From positions 7,096,610-7,160,609 of the forward strand of contig OZ024828.1 of assembly GCA_964016985.1 (NCBI GenBank): DNA of 64,000 bases, given 5' to 3'. The notes under the pieces are model-generated. The model had not been told where the DNA came from. It made no database searches and saw only the letters and a program-made list of their open reading frames with translations. The position numbers and the translations under genes were made by a program. Below are positions 20,964-31,500 of the stretch, one piece after another. How positions within the stretch are numbered: position 1 is the stretch's first letter; each line of letters opens with the position of its first letter. The DNA comes from Anodontia alba. Its lineage: Eukaryota > Mollusca > Bivalvia > Lucinida > Lucinidae.

Positions 20964-21060
20964 AAAAACCTATAGTGGGGACAGATGTCTGTGCAAGTTG
21001 GTAAGTAACTGCACAGGCCACCACCTGATGAGACTCATGGAGGAGACGAAATAGGTTTTT
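20964..21060 (+). ncRNA. Hammerhead ribozyme motif, stem III open
   Basis: All conserved core pieces are present in order. Stem III is 20964-20973 paired with 21051-21060 (10 bp), closed by the U16.1-A15.1 pair. The cleavage triplet ATA ends at 20974. Stem I has GTGG (20975-20978) with CCAC (21021-21024) and a distal CTGTGCA/TGCACAG helix (20989-20995 with 21010-21016) across an internal loop. CTGATGA lies at 21025-21031. Stem II (21032-21047) has G-C, A.A mismatch, C-G, T-A, C-G pairs around loop ATGGAG. GAAA lies at 21048-21051. The only defect seen is the A.A mismatch at the second pair of stem II. Such motifs are known from non-autonomous retroelements and Penelope-like elements in animals. 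Activity is inferred, not shown. Confidence 0.7.
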
Positions 21061-21631
21061 CTTTTAAGCATCAAACATTTAGATCACTTTCAAACAATAA
21101 AGCTATCAAAATGAACGAAGAAATGATTTACGAATTCAGCATCAATCAATAGTTTTTTTTCTGGTCAATTTTTTAAAAGATAGGTTCATTATGTTATAAA
21201 ATGCATTGAAACAGCATCAAAACTTCTTGGCGGTCCAAAAATTTTGCACCATTAGCCTATTAAATTTCATGTCGGTAAATGCTTTGTAAAGGTCATTTTA
21301 CTTGCACGAACCCATTAAAACTTTTCAAACGGGCTTCATGTACGTGAAAACCTGAGATAATCATTCAAAAATAAGGTTACAAGCACAAAATCTCATATAA
21401 TATGATATAAAAACTTCTTGTCGGCCCATGCCGATGCTATTTCACCACGCATCTATCGGGTAAAATCTCTTGTCGGTAAATGCGGTAAATCTTCTGTTGC
21501 TTTTTCCATAAAACACATAAAATATATTGATCAAAAGCAATTTCTAAGATATGAAAAACATCAAAAAACATATTCTTTTAAATAATAAACTTGAATGAAT
21601 CACAAGAAAACTTCTTGTCACCAATAAAACA

Positions 21632-21697
21632 TTTCTTGTCGGTTCTTGTCGGCTCTTGTCACCTCTTCTCGGCTCTTGTCGGCAATTAGGGAGACCC
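21632..21697 (-). repeat. Right terminal inverted repeat of the 2.7 kb element
   Basis: TTCTTGTCGGTTCTTGTCGG, then GTCACCTCTTCTCGGC and ATTAGGGAGACCC at the edge, complementary to the left end. The following CAAATGAA (21698-21705) is the right target duplication. Confidence 0.85.
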
Positions 21698-21827
21698 CAA
21701 ATGAATAATCAAGGAAAGAGTTCCAAATGACAGAAAATAATTACTAAGAAAGAAGGACAGAAACAATGGAACAAAGGGAAAAAAAGCAACTATATTATGA
21801 TCTATATTATATAGTAAATGCTATCTA

Positions 21828-22019
21828 TTGTTAATCTATATACCCTATTCTCCCAAATGGGTCCGCTGGCGCATGCCTCTCAGCAAGGGTGCCCACCAAA
21901 ATCACTGGAACAAAGTGATCCAGAGCATACCGTCCTACTGCTTGTACCCTCCACAACCACCTCGACCAGAGAATCCAGTGCACAATAACGTAGCCGTGTA
22001 CCCAAGACAGCTCCCCTGA
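21828..22019 (+). other. Unassigned short open frame with coding-like composition
   Basis: A 63-codon frame rich in W, P and N (KWVRWRMPLS, HQNHWNKVIQS, PPQPPRPENPVHNN) ends with TGA at 22017-22019. Its base composition is more even than its AT-rich surroundings. I do not recognise the protein. No clear splice acceptor precedes it and no partner exon was found. It may be an exon fragment of another gene or a captured piece. It lies about 380 bp upstream of the PSMD6 start. Confidence 0.25.
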
Positions 22020-22197
22020 AACTTACTACGGGGTGCGCTTGCATACCCCATCGCTAAATAGCATTATTTGTCAGTATGGACACAGCCGGGGGACAGGCAG
22101 CATGATAACATCAACTTTTGAAATAACATGAATTATCATCAGCATGTATATGACATAAATATTACAAAACGTGAACCTTGCTGTACTGTTACTACGA

Positions 22198-22260
22198 AAT
22201 TTGAATAGGTTTCCGTAAGTGTATCCTGAATTTGAATAGGTTTCCGTAAGTGTATCCTGA
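22198..22260. repeat. Exact tandem duplication, about 31 bp
   Basis: TTTGAATAGGTTTCCGTAAG plus TGTATCCTG occurs twice back to back, 140-200 bp upstream of the PSMD6 start codon. Confidence 0.9.
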
Positions 22261-22262
22261 TT

Positions 22263-22398
22263 ATCTTAATTTTAAAACATGTTTATGCAATGCGGTATAG
22301 CACATACACAAAAAATTGAAAATATCCGATTCGGTCCATTCTGGTCCGTTCAGCTACACTAGAGCAAGGGCAAGTATTCAGACAGAACTTCCGCAAAC
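22263..22398 (+). promoter_or_regulatory. Presumed core promoter and 5' UTR of PSMD6
   Basis: Position only: the stretch directly before the PSMD6 ATG. No TATA box or other classical element is evident. There is a CGGTCCATTCTGGTCCG near-palindrome at about 22333. The transcription start cannot be read from sequence. Confidence 0.3.
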
Positions 22399-22543
22399 AT
22401 GCCGATCGAAAATTTGGAAGAAGAGGGGTTACCGAAAAACCCCAATTTACAGCTTGCGCAATGGAAATTTCTCTTAACAACAGACAGATACAAAGATGAC
22501 AAAGAAATAAAACAAAAACTGTTAGATTTTCTGAAAGAAAATG
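22399..22543 (+). CDS. PSMD6: PSMD6 coding exon 1
   Basis: Codes residues 1-48 plus the first base of codon 49 (145 nt). The ATG gives the conserved N-terminus [15 protein letters not shown]. The donor is GTTCGT at 22544. The reading frame continues past the donor for about 140 bases by chance, but the next homologous residues (MAPYYEE) are in exon 2. Confidence 0.93.
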
Positions 22544-25500
22544 GTTCGTTGATCTCAGTTGACCTGCTTGTTTTTAGGGCTTTGTCAATTTTGCCTTGTC
22601 ATTGTGTGGGTGGAGCAAAATATTTGTCTGAAGTATCTATTTTTTATTTTTGCCACCTAATATCAACTGAAGCAGTATACTTTTAATAACAAAGGTTCCT
22701 TGGTAGGGGAATTATCATATTCAACTTTCAAAAGCTGTCGACATCTTTTAGAATGTCGATTTCTGCTTGTTTTTTTTTTTTTGTGTTTGGGTATGAAACC
22801 CTCAGACCAGAATCCTGTGACAGAGAGCGAGACCAAAAATTTCCATCCAGGTTTCGTCATTTTGGGTTTATACTGCCTCTGAGGCGGGCTCTAGAAAGCT
22901 GGAAACTAGCCGGTCTGAACTGAAAATAAGAATCTAGGACCGGTTTTAAACCCCAAAAGCACTAATAATTTGGTCCAATATTTAGAGCATTTTCACGGAT
23001 TCGGTCAATTATTTAGGATATTCTCACATTCTAAACTTACATAGCTCAAATGTCAGTCAGGTAATTGCCCATAATCCAATAATTGCCAGGTATTGGCAGG
23101 TAAGTTGTGTAAACAATGTCAGAGAACGAGTTACATGAGATCTCACTGTTCATCATGTTGTAGCGGGACTACAAAAATTTCTTGCAAAATTAATTAACTT
23201 CAGGCATTGTCATTGATGAAAAGAAACTTTGATGTTTTGGTAGTTAAAAGAAATCTGTTTTTGTAAAGTGATGCAATTAAAAGATTTTGAAAGACTTGGT
23301 GAGGAATGATCATTAATTTGGCAGTTTCTTAACCTTGTTTGATCAGTTGAATTAAAAGATCAATAAGTTAAATACTTTGAGTAATGTAAAGGTGTGAATT
23401 TGCATTTTGGGTATATAAAGTACGAATTTTCCTTCAGTTTTTGCCGTCCATGTTTTTATTGTACTGGCACAACAAAGACTCAAATCAGCTCTCACATGTC
23501 AGAATGTACATTTTCTCGTTATGGCTCATGTATATGCATTTTTGCATAATCAGCATGCTTCTTTTTTGTAGACATGGCTCCTTACTATGAGGAATGTTGC
23601 AAGGATCTTGGTTGGAGAACAGATCAAGCACTCCTGAAGAAAATGAAAACAGCCAATGAAGCAGAACTGAAGAAATTAGATGAGGCTATTTCAGATGCTG
23701 AAACAAACCTAGGAGAGACAGAGATCCGTGAAAACATGTTGAAAAAAGCAGAGTATTTATGTAAAATTGGAGATAAGGTAAGTGTTAGAGTTCAAGATAC
23801 AGTACAGCTCAGGTGGTTTTTCAAAATCCCCCCCGAACCGGTGGGGTTGATTTTTTAGCCCACTGCGGATCTTCCTGATACCCCACTCCAATTCCCACCG
23901 CGACGGATTTTTCGTCCACTGCGTTTCCGCCGAGTTCCCTCCGCAAAACCACCCACTTACCTGTAGAACTCCGCGGTGGGCAAAAGTTTATCCTGGCGAG
24001 CTCGCAGTGAAAGATTAGTGACGTCAGAATGATTGACAGCTCCGAATTTTTCCGAGTTTGCATGGGGAGGAAATCGGAACCTTTATTTTGCTTACGCATC
24101 ATTCGGCTGATTTGCCGCTGAATAAATACAGAAATATTTCTACCTAGAGATTTAAAAAAATAAAAAAAAAATAAAGAATAAATGAATAAAACAAGAAATA
24201 AAAAATAACGTATTTCTGTTTGTTTATTTCTTACCTGGTACCCGGGTACTTAAAGGGGCACTTCTGCTATCTTAAAGGCTTTTATTTGGAGACCAACGAG
24301 CATCGTCCCGGAAAAAAAAAAAATACAAGTAATGCCACGTAGGCGGACACATTAATCTCCGATAGTCAGGATCGTGCATTCGATCCTCACAGATTGAGTG
24401 ATTTATCATGAAACACATGTATTTGCTACGGTCATTCGCTCCTTCCACTGCTTCAAGATTGGCAGTTACAAGTTTCTGGCGGAAGGGAGTTCAGTGTACT
24501 AGTTCACCACTTATTGTATAAGCATGCCCCACTCTGTACTGGCGCGATTCATAAAAAATGCTCTTCCCCATTCCATTTAGCAGTAAGATGCGCCATCCGA
24601 CTGGAGACCAGGAGGTCGCGGGTTCAACCCCCGCCGAGGTCGGCAACATTCTTTCGTGGAGATTGATCATGAAATATTGTCTACGGTCATTCTCTCCCTT
24701 CCGCTGATTCAATAAGGGCAATTGTTAGTTTCTGGTGAAAGAATGTGCACAATACTGGTCAACCGCTTAGAGGACTAAGCTTGCCCAGTAAACGTGTGGT
24801 TAGGTAAACTGACCGCACTCGACATGACCCCATTGGGTTGACTGGGCCTTTAAACCTCAACACAAACAAACAAACATCCCATTACGCACAGATCAGACAC
24901 GTAAAGCAGTTGCAGTTAACTCCCTTTTAAGTCAGTTACAGTTAGCTCCCTTAAATCAGTAAAACCTGCAGTGTGAGTACCTTACCCAGCATTTATCAGG
25001 GTACAAATGAATACTTTGTTACGTTATTCTCTTACGGTATAATACATTAATAACATTATATTTATTGGCTTATACAGCAATCTTCAGAACTTTCGTTTCC
25101 ATGTAAAGTGTTCTGTTTTTGTGGCTTTAGTATATGCGATATGCAAAACCAAGACCGTAATTTATTTAACGAGTAAAAGAGACGCATTGTATAAACCTAG
25201 CGCATCAGAGGGAAAACGTCTTCTGGGCTAATTCAGCAGACGACAGATTTAATTCGTTTTCTTTTTTTTTTTTCTTTTCATTACCAAGAAAACAGGATTT
25301 GACGTTTCATGCAGTGGAAACAATGTTCTCTTGGAGGAATGAGAAAAATATTTCAAAATGTCGTCTGCTGAAAATTGTACCCAGGGTGCTTAGCGTTAAG
25401 GTTTGCACAAACAACTTGCGCATGTGTCTGTGCATGGCAAAACCTACAATAAAACTTGTACGAAGAGACGGATCAGCCTGCACACTCTGAGACTGCACAT

Positions 25501-28500
25501 CAGCAGATCTCAGTAGTCTGATCAGAGCCTTTGCTAATCGTAAGTACCCCCTATGATTACAGGGTGTAACAAAACGTCTTGTGCGACGAGCGAAGACTCT
25601 GGTCAGTACGCGCCTGCACATTCTGATAAGAGCATACGCTGATCGTATTTACCATCGATAGCCGGACTGTCCAAAGCGGAATAAACAGTGCGACTGCAAC
25701 AGCACATTCTGTTCAGACCCTTCGCTGATCGTACAGTATGCAAGAAGCTTGCTTTATCTAGTGGATCGATGCACAGACTAACCTGAGTCTTTGCTGGTCA
25801 CACGTACATTGTAGTATTGTATGTTTTATCCGGTTCAAAGTTCGTACATTGTAAATCATACTTCAGGCTTGAGAACTTTGTACCGACGTAATTTTTGTTT
25901 GAACTGGAGTTAAACTGCCCAGTCAATACTATTCATCAAGCCCGCATACTTTTCCGGGCGGGCTTATTCATAAGCTATTACAGCAGAAACTGACAACTGC
26001 CCTTCTTTTCTTTCATATACTTTGACGATAGAGCCTACTTTTGGAGTTATGGCCCTTTGAACACTGAAACTATTTTAGTGACTTCTGTAATATATTTGTG
26101 TCCGCTCTGTAACTTTATAACTGTTTGCGATATTTTCTTGAAACTTAATTAATTTATTAACAAAGTTATGGTACTTGTTTGATGTAAGTGCAGTGGTGGG
26201 GCATGGTGAAATGTCTGCAGCCCTTTTGTTAGATATTTAACAGGTTGAAATATTGGGAAAGGGTGCCTCGGTGGTGCAGTGGTAAAGCTGCGCGCCTTGT
26301 CACCCAGGGGTCATGAGTTCGATCCCAGGCTTCTTTCATATGGGACTTTAAACCAAGGTCCACACCTCCGTATGAACTAGCTATTAGTGGGACGTTAAAA
26401 AACTCACTCACTCATTTGAATTGTCATTAACTTCTGTGGTCCCTTGTTCGTTACTTGTGTTTTTTGTATGACAGACACCATTTTTGCTTGGGCTGTCTCA
26501 TTGATTCAATGTCTCTTTGATAGCAGAAGCACCCCTTTAAGTAAATTTATATTGATACGTGCGGTTGCTGCACGCGAGTGAGAATTTCCCAGTCTTTTAC
26601 CACATTGCGTCATTTATATTGAGCGCGTGCAATTGTTGCATGGGAAAAGGCAGTTACAGAAATTCCAAACATAAATACGTAATTCGTGGATTCGAGGCAG
26701 ATGTTTGATTCTCTTTGAGATTTTTGAGTGTTTGTTTTGTTTTTTTTACGGCACATTAAGTAAAAATGACCATGCCGTGCCCACTTTTTGGCCGGACCAA
26801 ACTAAGCCACAGAATCCGGTACTTTTTCATATGGAGCTTTGTTGCGGTCCATGTTACCTGCTCGAACAGTGAATGGGGCTACCGGGGTTTTCTATGGACC
26901 AAGGGAACACCCATATATATTTTAAGGAACAGGGCAGCGTTGGTTAATATTTCAAGAGAACAAAGGAATAAATCTAATTTTGGGGGATCGGAAAGTGGCA
27001 ATTTGGAAAACTCATCCTTTTCTATGCATTGGCCATACGCATTCGTTATTGTCCATCGGCAATCGCAGTGTTTCGATGCTTTATTAATATTCAAAAGGAT
27101 GCTGATGAGCGAAAACTGACTCAAGCAGGACGGACGAATATTGCAATTTAGGCACCGAATTTGCAATACGTTTTGTGTACGCAAATACCAACAATTCTGT
27201 ATGCTCAAATGCTTACAATCAAAATTCGTTAATTCCTGTCACACAATGAGTTGAAAAGGCTGATTTGATCAGGTCGACAGTTTGGTCCTATTCAACCGTG
27301 CATGCCGAAAAAGTACGACTGGCTTTAGCCACGCCCCTTTGGAAACAGCTTTCTCACTTCATCGTGGAAACACCGCGTGGCCCCCGCGGCTGTTTCAATT
27401 GCCTGTCATAATCGCATCGAATTTTACCTGTTCGAAAGTAATTTTATCAGGCGATTTTTACCGCGGGAACGCAGCGGATCCACCGGCCCGGGTGAAACCA
27501 CCGTGGGATACTAAAATTTAATCCTTTCCACCCAAATCCACTCCCCACCGGCTTGGGGGGTAGATTTTGAAAAACCACCTGAGCTGTACTGTAGCACCTG
27601 ACTCCATTTTTATCATGCCTATACAAATGTACAGAAAGAACTATGTATCTGTTTCACTGTCCCTGGTATTAGTGTTAGGTCAGGTCAGTCATAGTAATTT
27701 TTCATAATATGAGTAAGTGCAAGTTCAGATGAGCTAGCTTGTCCTAAGGTTTCTTGTTTTTTTTATTTCTGCAAAGTTTGAAACTTCCCACACTCAGGAA
27801 AGTTTATATTGGACTCCTGAGAAGGAAGTATCAACATTTCTCCATAAAAAAAAGCTGTTAGTACCTTTGCAGTCAGTCTTTCATAGATAGCAAGAATAAC
27901 TGGACAGAGAGGAATGTTGAAATATTACTGACATTTTTTTTTTTATTATTTTATTTTTGAGTCCATTAATTTGTTCCAATAGTTTTATTCAAGATTTTTG
28001 CATGTAAAATTACATGATCACAAGATTAAGCTCTGTATGTCATAAAATGTGTTTCTTTTGTTCCTAAACTCACAGAAAATAAACAACAATAAAAAGCTTG
28101 CCAAATTTGATCACTAAGTTCTGCTTTGCTTGTGCAGATGTGTGGGTACTCCGGTTGCAAAAACACAAAACCTGTCAATTGGAACATTTTGAGAGGGTAG
28201 ACTTCAGTTTGAGTGTTAAGAATAGTCTGTAGTTTTGGGTCTTTTCATTACTGGGATGTAGGTTATGGTTACTTTTAACTGAAAAAATGTTTTGTTTTGT
28301 TCTTTGTACTGGTAAGTCAGTATCCCATGATATGATAAAAAGGAGAAATATCAGTTTACTTTTAATACAGGTTTTCACTTGTATTCAAGGAAAGTTTCAT
28401 CAGGAAAATAGTTAACACTTGATTTCGTTGTCTCATTTTTATGTCCAATTTGTTAATTTTTGATAAAATTAGACAAAGTTTTGAGACAATGGTTAATTGC

Positions 28501-31500
28501 TGCAAGTGGTCTTTTATTGGTGAATTTCAATTGATAATGTGATAGTATAGTCGTGTTAAAACAATACTTATTTGTCTGATCAGTCAGTGACAGTCACCCA
28601 CTTACGAATGTGCTTGTTTGCCATATTGGTTCTTGACTAGCCATACAAAAATCAAGGTTTTGAATGTAATATAAAAATGGTGCAATCATCATAGAAATAC
28701 GGAGTGTTCAGGGATGTCAATCTTTAGTGTCTGTAGTTACATGTAGCAACCAAGCTAAGCTGCTAATATTTTGCAACTTGAAAACTTGACTTATCTTTGA
28801 AAGTGCAAATGTGACTCAGTTCTACCTTGGATTGGAGTGTGAAGTGTAACTGCAAAACATCACCTATGGATTGCCAGAACAGTAACTTATTTATTGCTTA
28901 GCTTGCTGGCAAAATTTTCAGCAGATGACATTTTGAAATATTTTTTCTCATTTTTCCAAGAAAATAGGCTTTGATAATTCATACAAATTGTCCCCTTTAG
29001 GGTAGGAGACAATTTGCGTGAAATGCCAGAGCCTATTTTTTTTTTTTGAGAAAATAAGAAAACATCAATATTTCGTCTGCTGACTTTGCCCATAGAGTGG
29101 TAAAGGTTCACAAAAATGGTGGCACACTTGCAGCCTGATAATCAATCATTCATGTACATTGATATGATAGATTAGTAACTGTGATTTTTTATTGCAGGAA
29201 GAATGTTTATCTCAGTTTCGGAAGACACAAGAGAAGACAGTAACCCTTGGTTACAGATTGGACTTAGTATTTCACCTTATACGAATAGGATTATTTTATA
29301 TGGATCATGATCTCATTACCAGGAATTTGGAGAAAGCACAGAGGTGAGGACATTTCCTCAGCATTCCAGATGATTGTTTTTTTTTCTTTTCATCGAAACA
29401 GTTTTTCTTTTTTTTTTTTCTTTTTTTTTTATTATTATTCCTTTTAATACTTAGCAAGTTTGGTTACAATTTCAGCTGATAATATTTTGATTCAAAATGT
29501 ATTTCCATTTTTTTTTTTTTTTTTTTTTTTTGTTTTCCCAGAAAGTAGGGTTGACATTTTGCAAATTATGAAGCATTTGCTTTTAGCCAAGCTGACTAAA
29601 TCGCCTGGTTCTGGGTTCGAATCTTTTTAGAGGCAAAATTTACCTTTGACTGTGGGGTGCTTCACTGCACAGAGTCTTTTATTACCATCCCTTCTGAAAT
29701 GTCAAACATTATTTTTTGCATACTTGCCATAAATATTTGGACCCATAGCTCCACATCAGAGTTTGAACAAGTGACTAGGCTAAATAAAAAATTATGTGTA
29801 TTTAGGGTAACATGTTAGAAAAAAATAGGTAGGGTAGGTAGGGATTTTTTTTTTTTACATATTTTTTTATGAAGAATAATACCATACCAAATATATTTGG
29901 ACTTCGCATATAATTCAAGTCTGTTTGATTATCCTTATATATTTCTAAAAGTACTGATAGAATGGCAAACAGTGTAGATCCTGATAGAGCAGTTTGATCT
30001 GGGTCTACATGGGGGTGGTCGGGTGGTGCGAAGGTGTCATTCTATCTTATGTCACCGGGGCGTCCAGCTGATATTGGCTTACAGTTGGGCAAGGCCTGCT
30101 ATCCTTGTAGCAGGTAAGGGTAGGGAGGTGATGTTTTTATTTCTTCTGTTTCTTTACTTTCATTCCTGTTCCTCTTTCTTCCCTGTCTCTCTCTTTCATC
30201 TCTTCTACTATCTCTTCTGTCTCTTTTCTCCCTTTCTCTGGGAGACGACACAAAATGACCCATAAGGGTTGACGTGTCGTTAAACCCCAACACAATCAAT
30301 CAAATCTGGGTCTACACTGTTTGCTCAGCCCTCCTTGTGCGAATGTTTAGCATAATTTTTTTTTTTTTTTTTTTTTGAGAAAACATGAAAAAAATTGAAA
30401 ATTGCTAGGTTTCACCAGGAAAATTAGGTAGGGTAGGGTAACCCTAAACACATATTTTTTTATTTGGCCTTATCTGGTAATGTATCCAAAATAATGCAGA
30501 CGGTGCTCAAGCAGTTTTATCTGCATCTACACTGTTTGTTCAGGCAATGCTGAATAATTAGGGAAGATAGAATGATTTCAGTTTGAAGAATCTCATGTCT
30601 GATTTGGATCTATGACTATTAAAAATGACAAAATATGTAGACACCCTTTTTAGCTGTAAGTTAAAATAAATTAATTTTCATGGCTTTTGCAGGCTGAATG
30701 TGTTGAATGTGCACATTTTCTTGTACAAAAAATGGTATTCTAAAACCTTTTAAGCAAATGACATATACCCCAATTAGGCTGATTAAATATATGGAATAGC
30801 TAGCTGAGCATTACTATGTTATGCAATAAGGAATCTTAAACCCCATTCTTTATTTAAAAAAAAGGATATGGATATTGTGAACACCTCTATCCATCCATCA
30901 ATCATATCTTCTCCAAAACCACTGGGCAGAAAACATTCAGCTTTAATACATGCAGAGTACTTTCTCTTGGAGGTATGCCTTAGTATCTTACATTGCTCCA
31001 GATAAGAGGGGGTATCCACATATATATCTTATTTCACCACAAAAGCATACGAGGGTCCTGCAAAAAGTTCTGTCACTAATAGGCTTCCTAATTTTTATCC
31101 CAGGTATATTTTAAAATGCTTCACTGCTCTTGAATGGTGTGTTGAATAGCTAACAATACCCATTTATTTCGTGCAAATTGCTTTCCAACTGACCAAGTTA
31201 TTTCAAATTGAAATAGATGCAGTCATAGACACTGACCAAATTACTTGTTACATTGGAACATGGACCAAGCAAAGGATGATCAGGAGTCCACCTTTTACAC
31301 GACAATGCCTCCTCTCATAAATGTGAAGTTGTTAAGTCTTTTTTTGGCTTCTGAAAAGGTGAAAGTTTTAAACCATCCACTTTATTCACTTGACCTGAGT
31401 CCCTGTGGCTTCTTTTTATTTCCAAGGCTTATGAAAATGCTTTCTGGAAATAAGTATATGTCTAGAAGTTCTCTTGGCAGCGCTATTTATCAGTGTCTCC

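Larger units (their letters stand above)
18966..21697. mobile_element. 2.7 kb TIR element with 8 bp target duplication, no transposase
   Basis: The termini are inverted repeats of about 65 bp (outermost GGTCTCCCTAAT, then CCGACAAGA-type repeats and GAAGAGGTGACAAGAGCC) with about five mismatches. CAAATGAA is repeated exactly at 18958-18965 and 21698-21705. Inside, CTTGTCGGTAAA or its complement recurs many times (for example 19389, 19577, 19606, 21417, 21470), mostly near both ends, as subterminal transposase-binding motifs do. The centre holds simple repeats, five hairpin-like repeats and a hammerhead motif. No ORF above 65 codons has recognisable content, so the element is non-autonomous. 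An 8 bp duplication fits hAT, P or Merlin elements; I cannot choose. Confidence 0.85.
23800..27591. mobile_element. 3.8 kb TIR element with TA flanks in PSMD6 intron 2
   Basis: Inverted ends start CAGTACAGCTCAGGTGG and continue TTTTTCAAAATC, followed on both sides by a C-rich CCGGTGGGG block. TA lies at 23798-23799 and 27592-27593. TA flanks suggest a Tc1/mariner-like or related cut-and-paste element. No transposase was found; the frame at 26766-27119 has no known motif. The GC-richer edges (23820-24110 and 27290-27580) resemble one another in style, and the middle holds SINEs and older repeats. It could also be two shorter elements bracketing other sequence. Confidence 0.6.

Noticed and set aside
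26766..27119. 117-codon frame as a possible transposase of the intron 2 element
   Set aside because: No recognisable domain or catalytic motif, and an equally long frame overlaps it on the other strand.
27095..27120. Second hammerhead candidate (CTGATGAGCGAAAAC)
   Set aside because: Only two bases could form stem II and no stem I/III partners were found.
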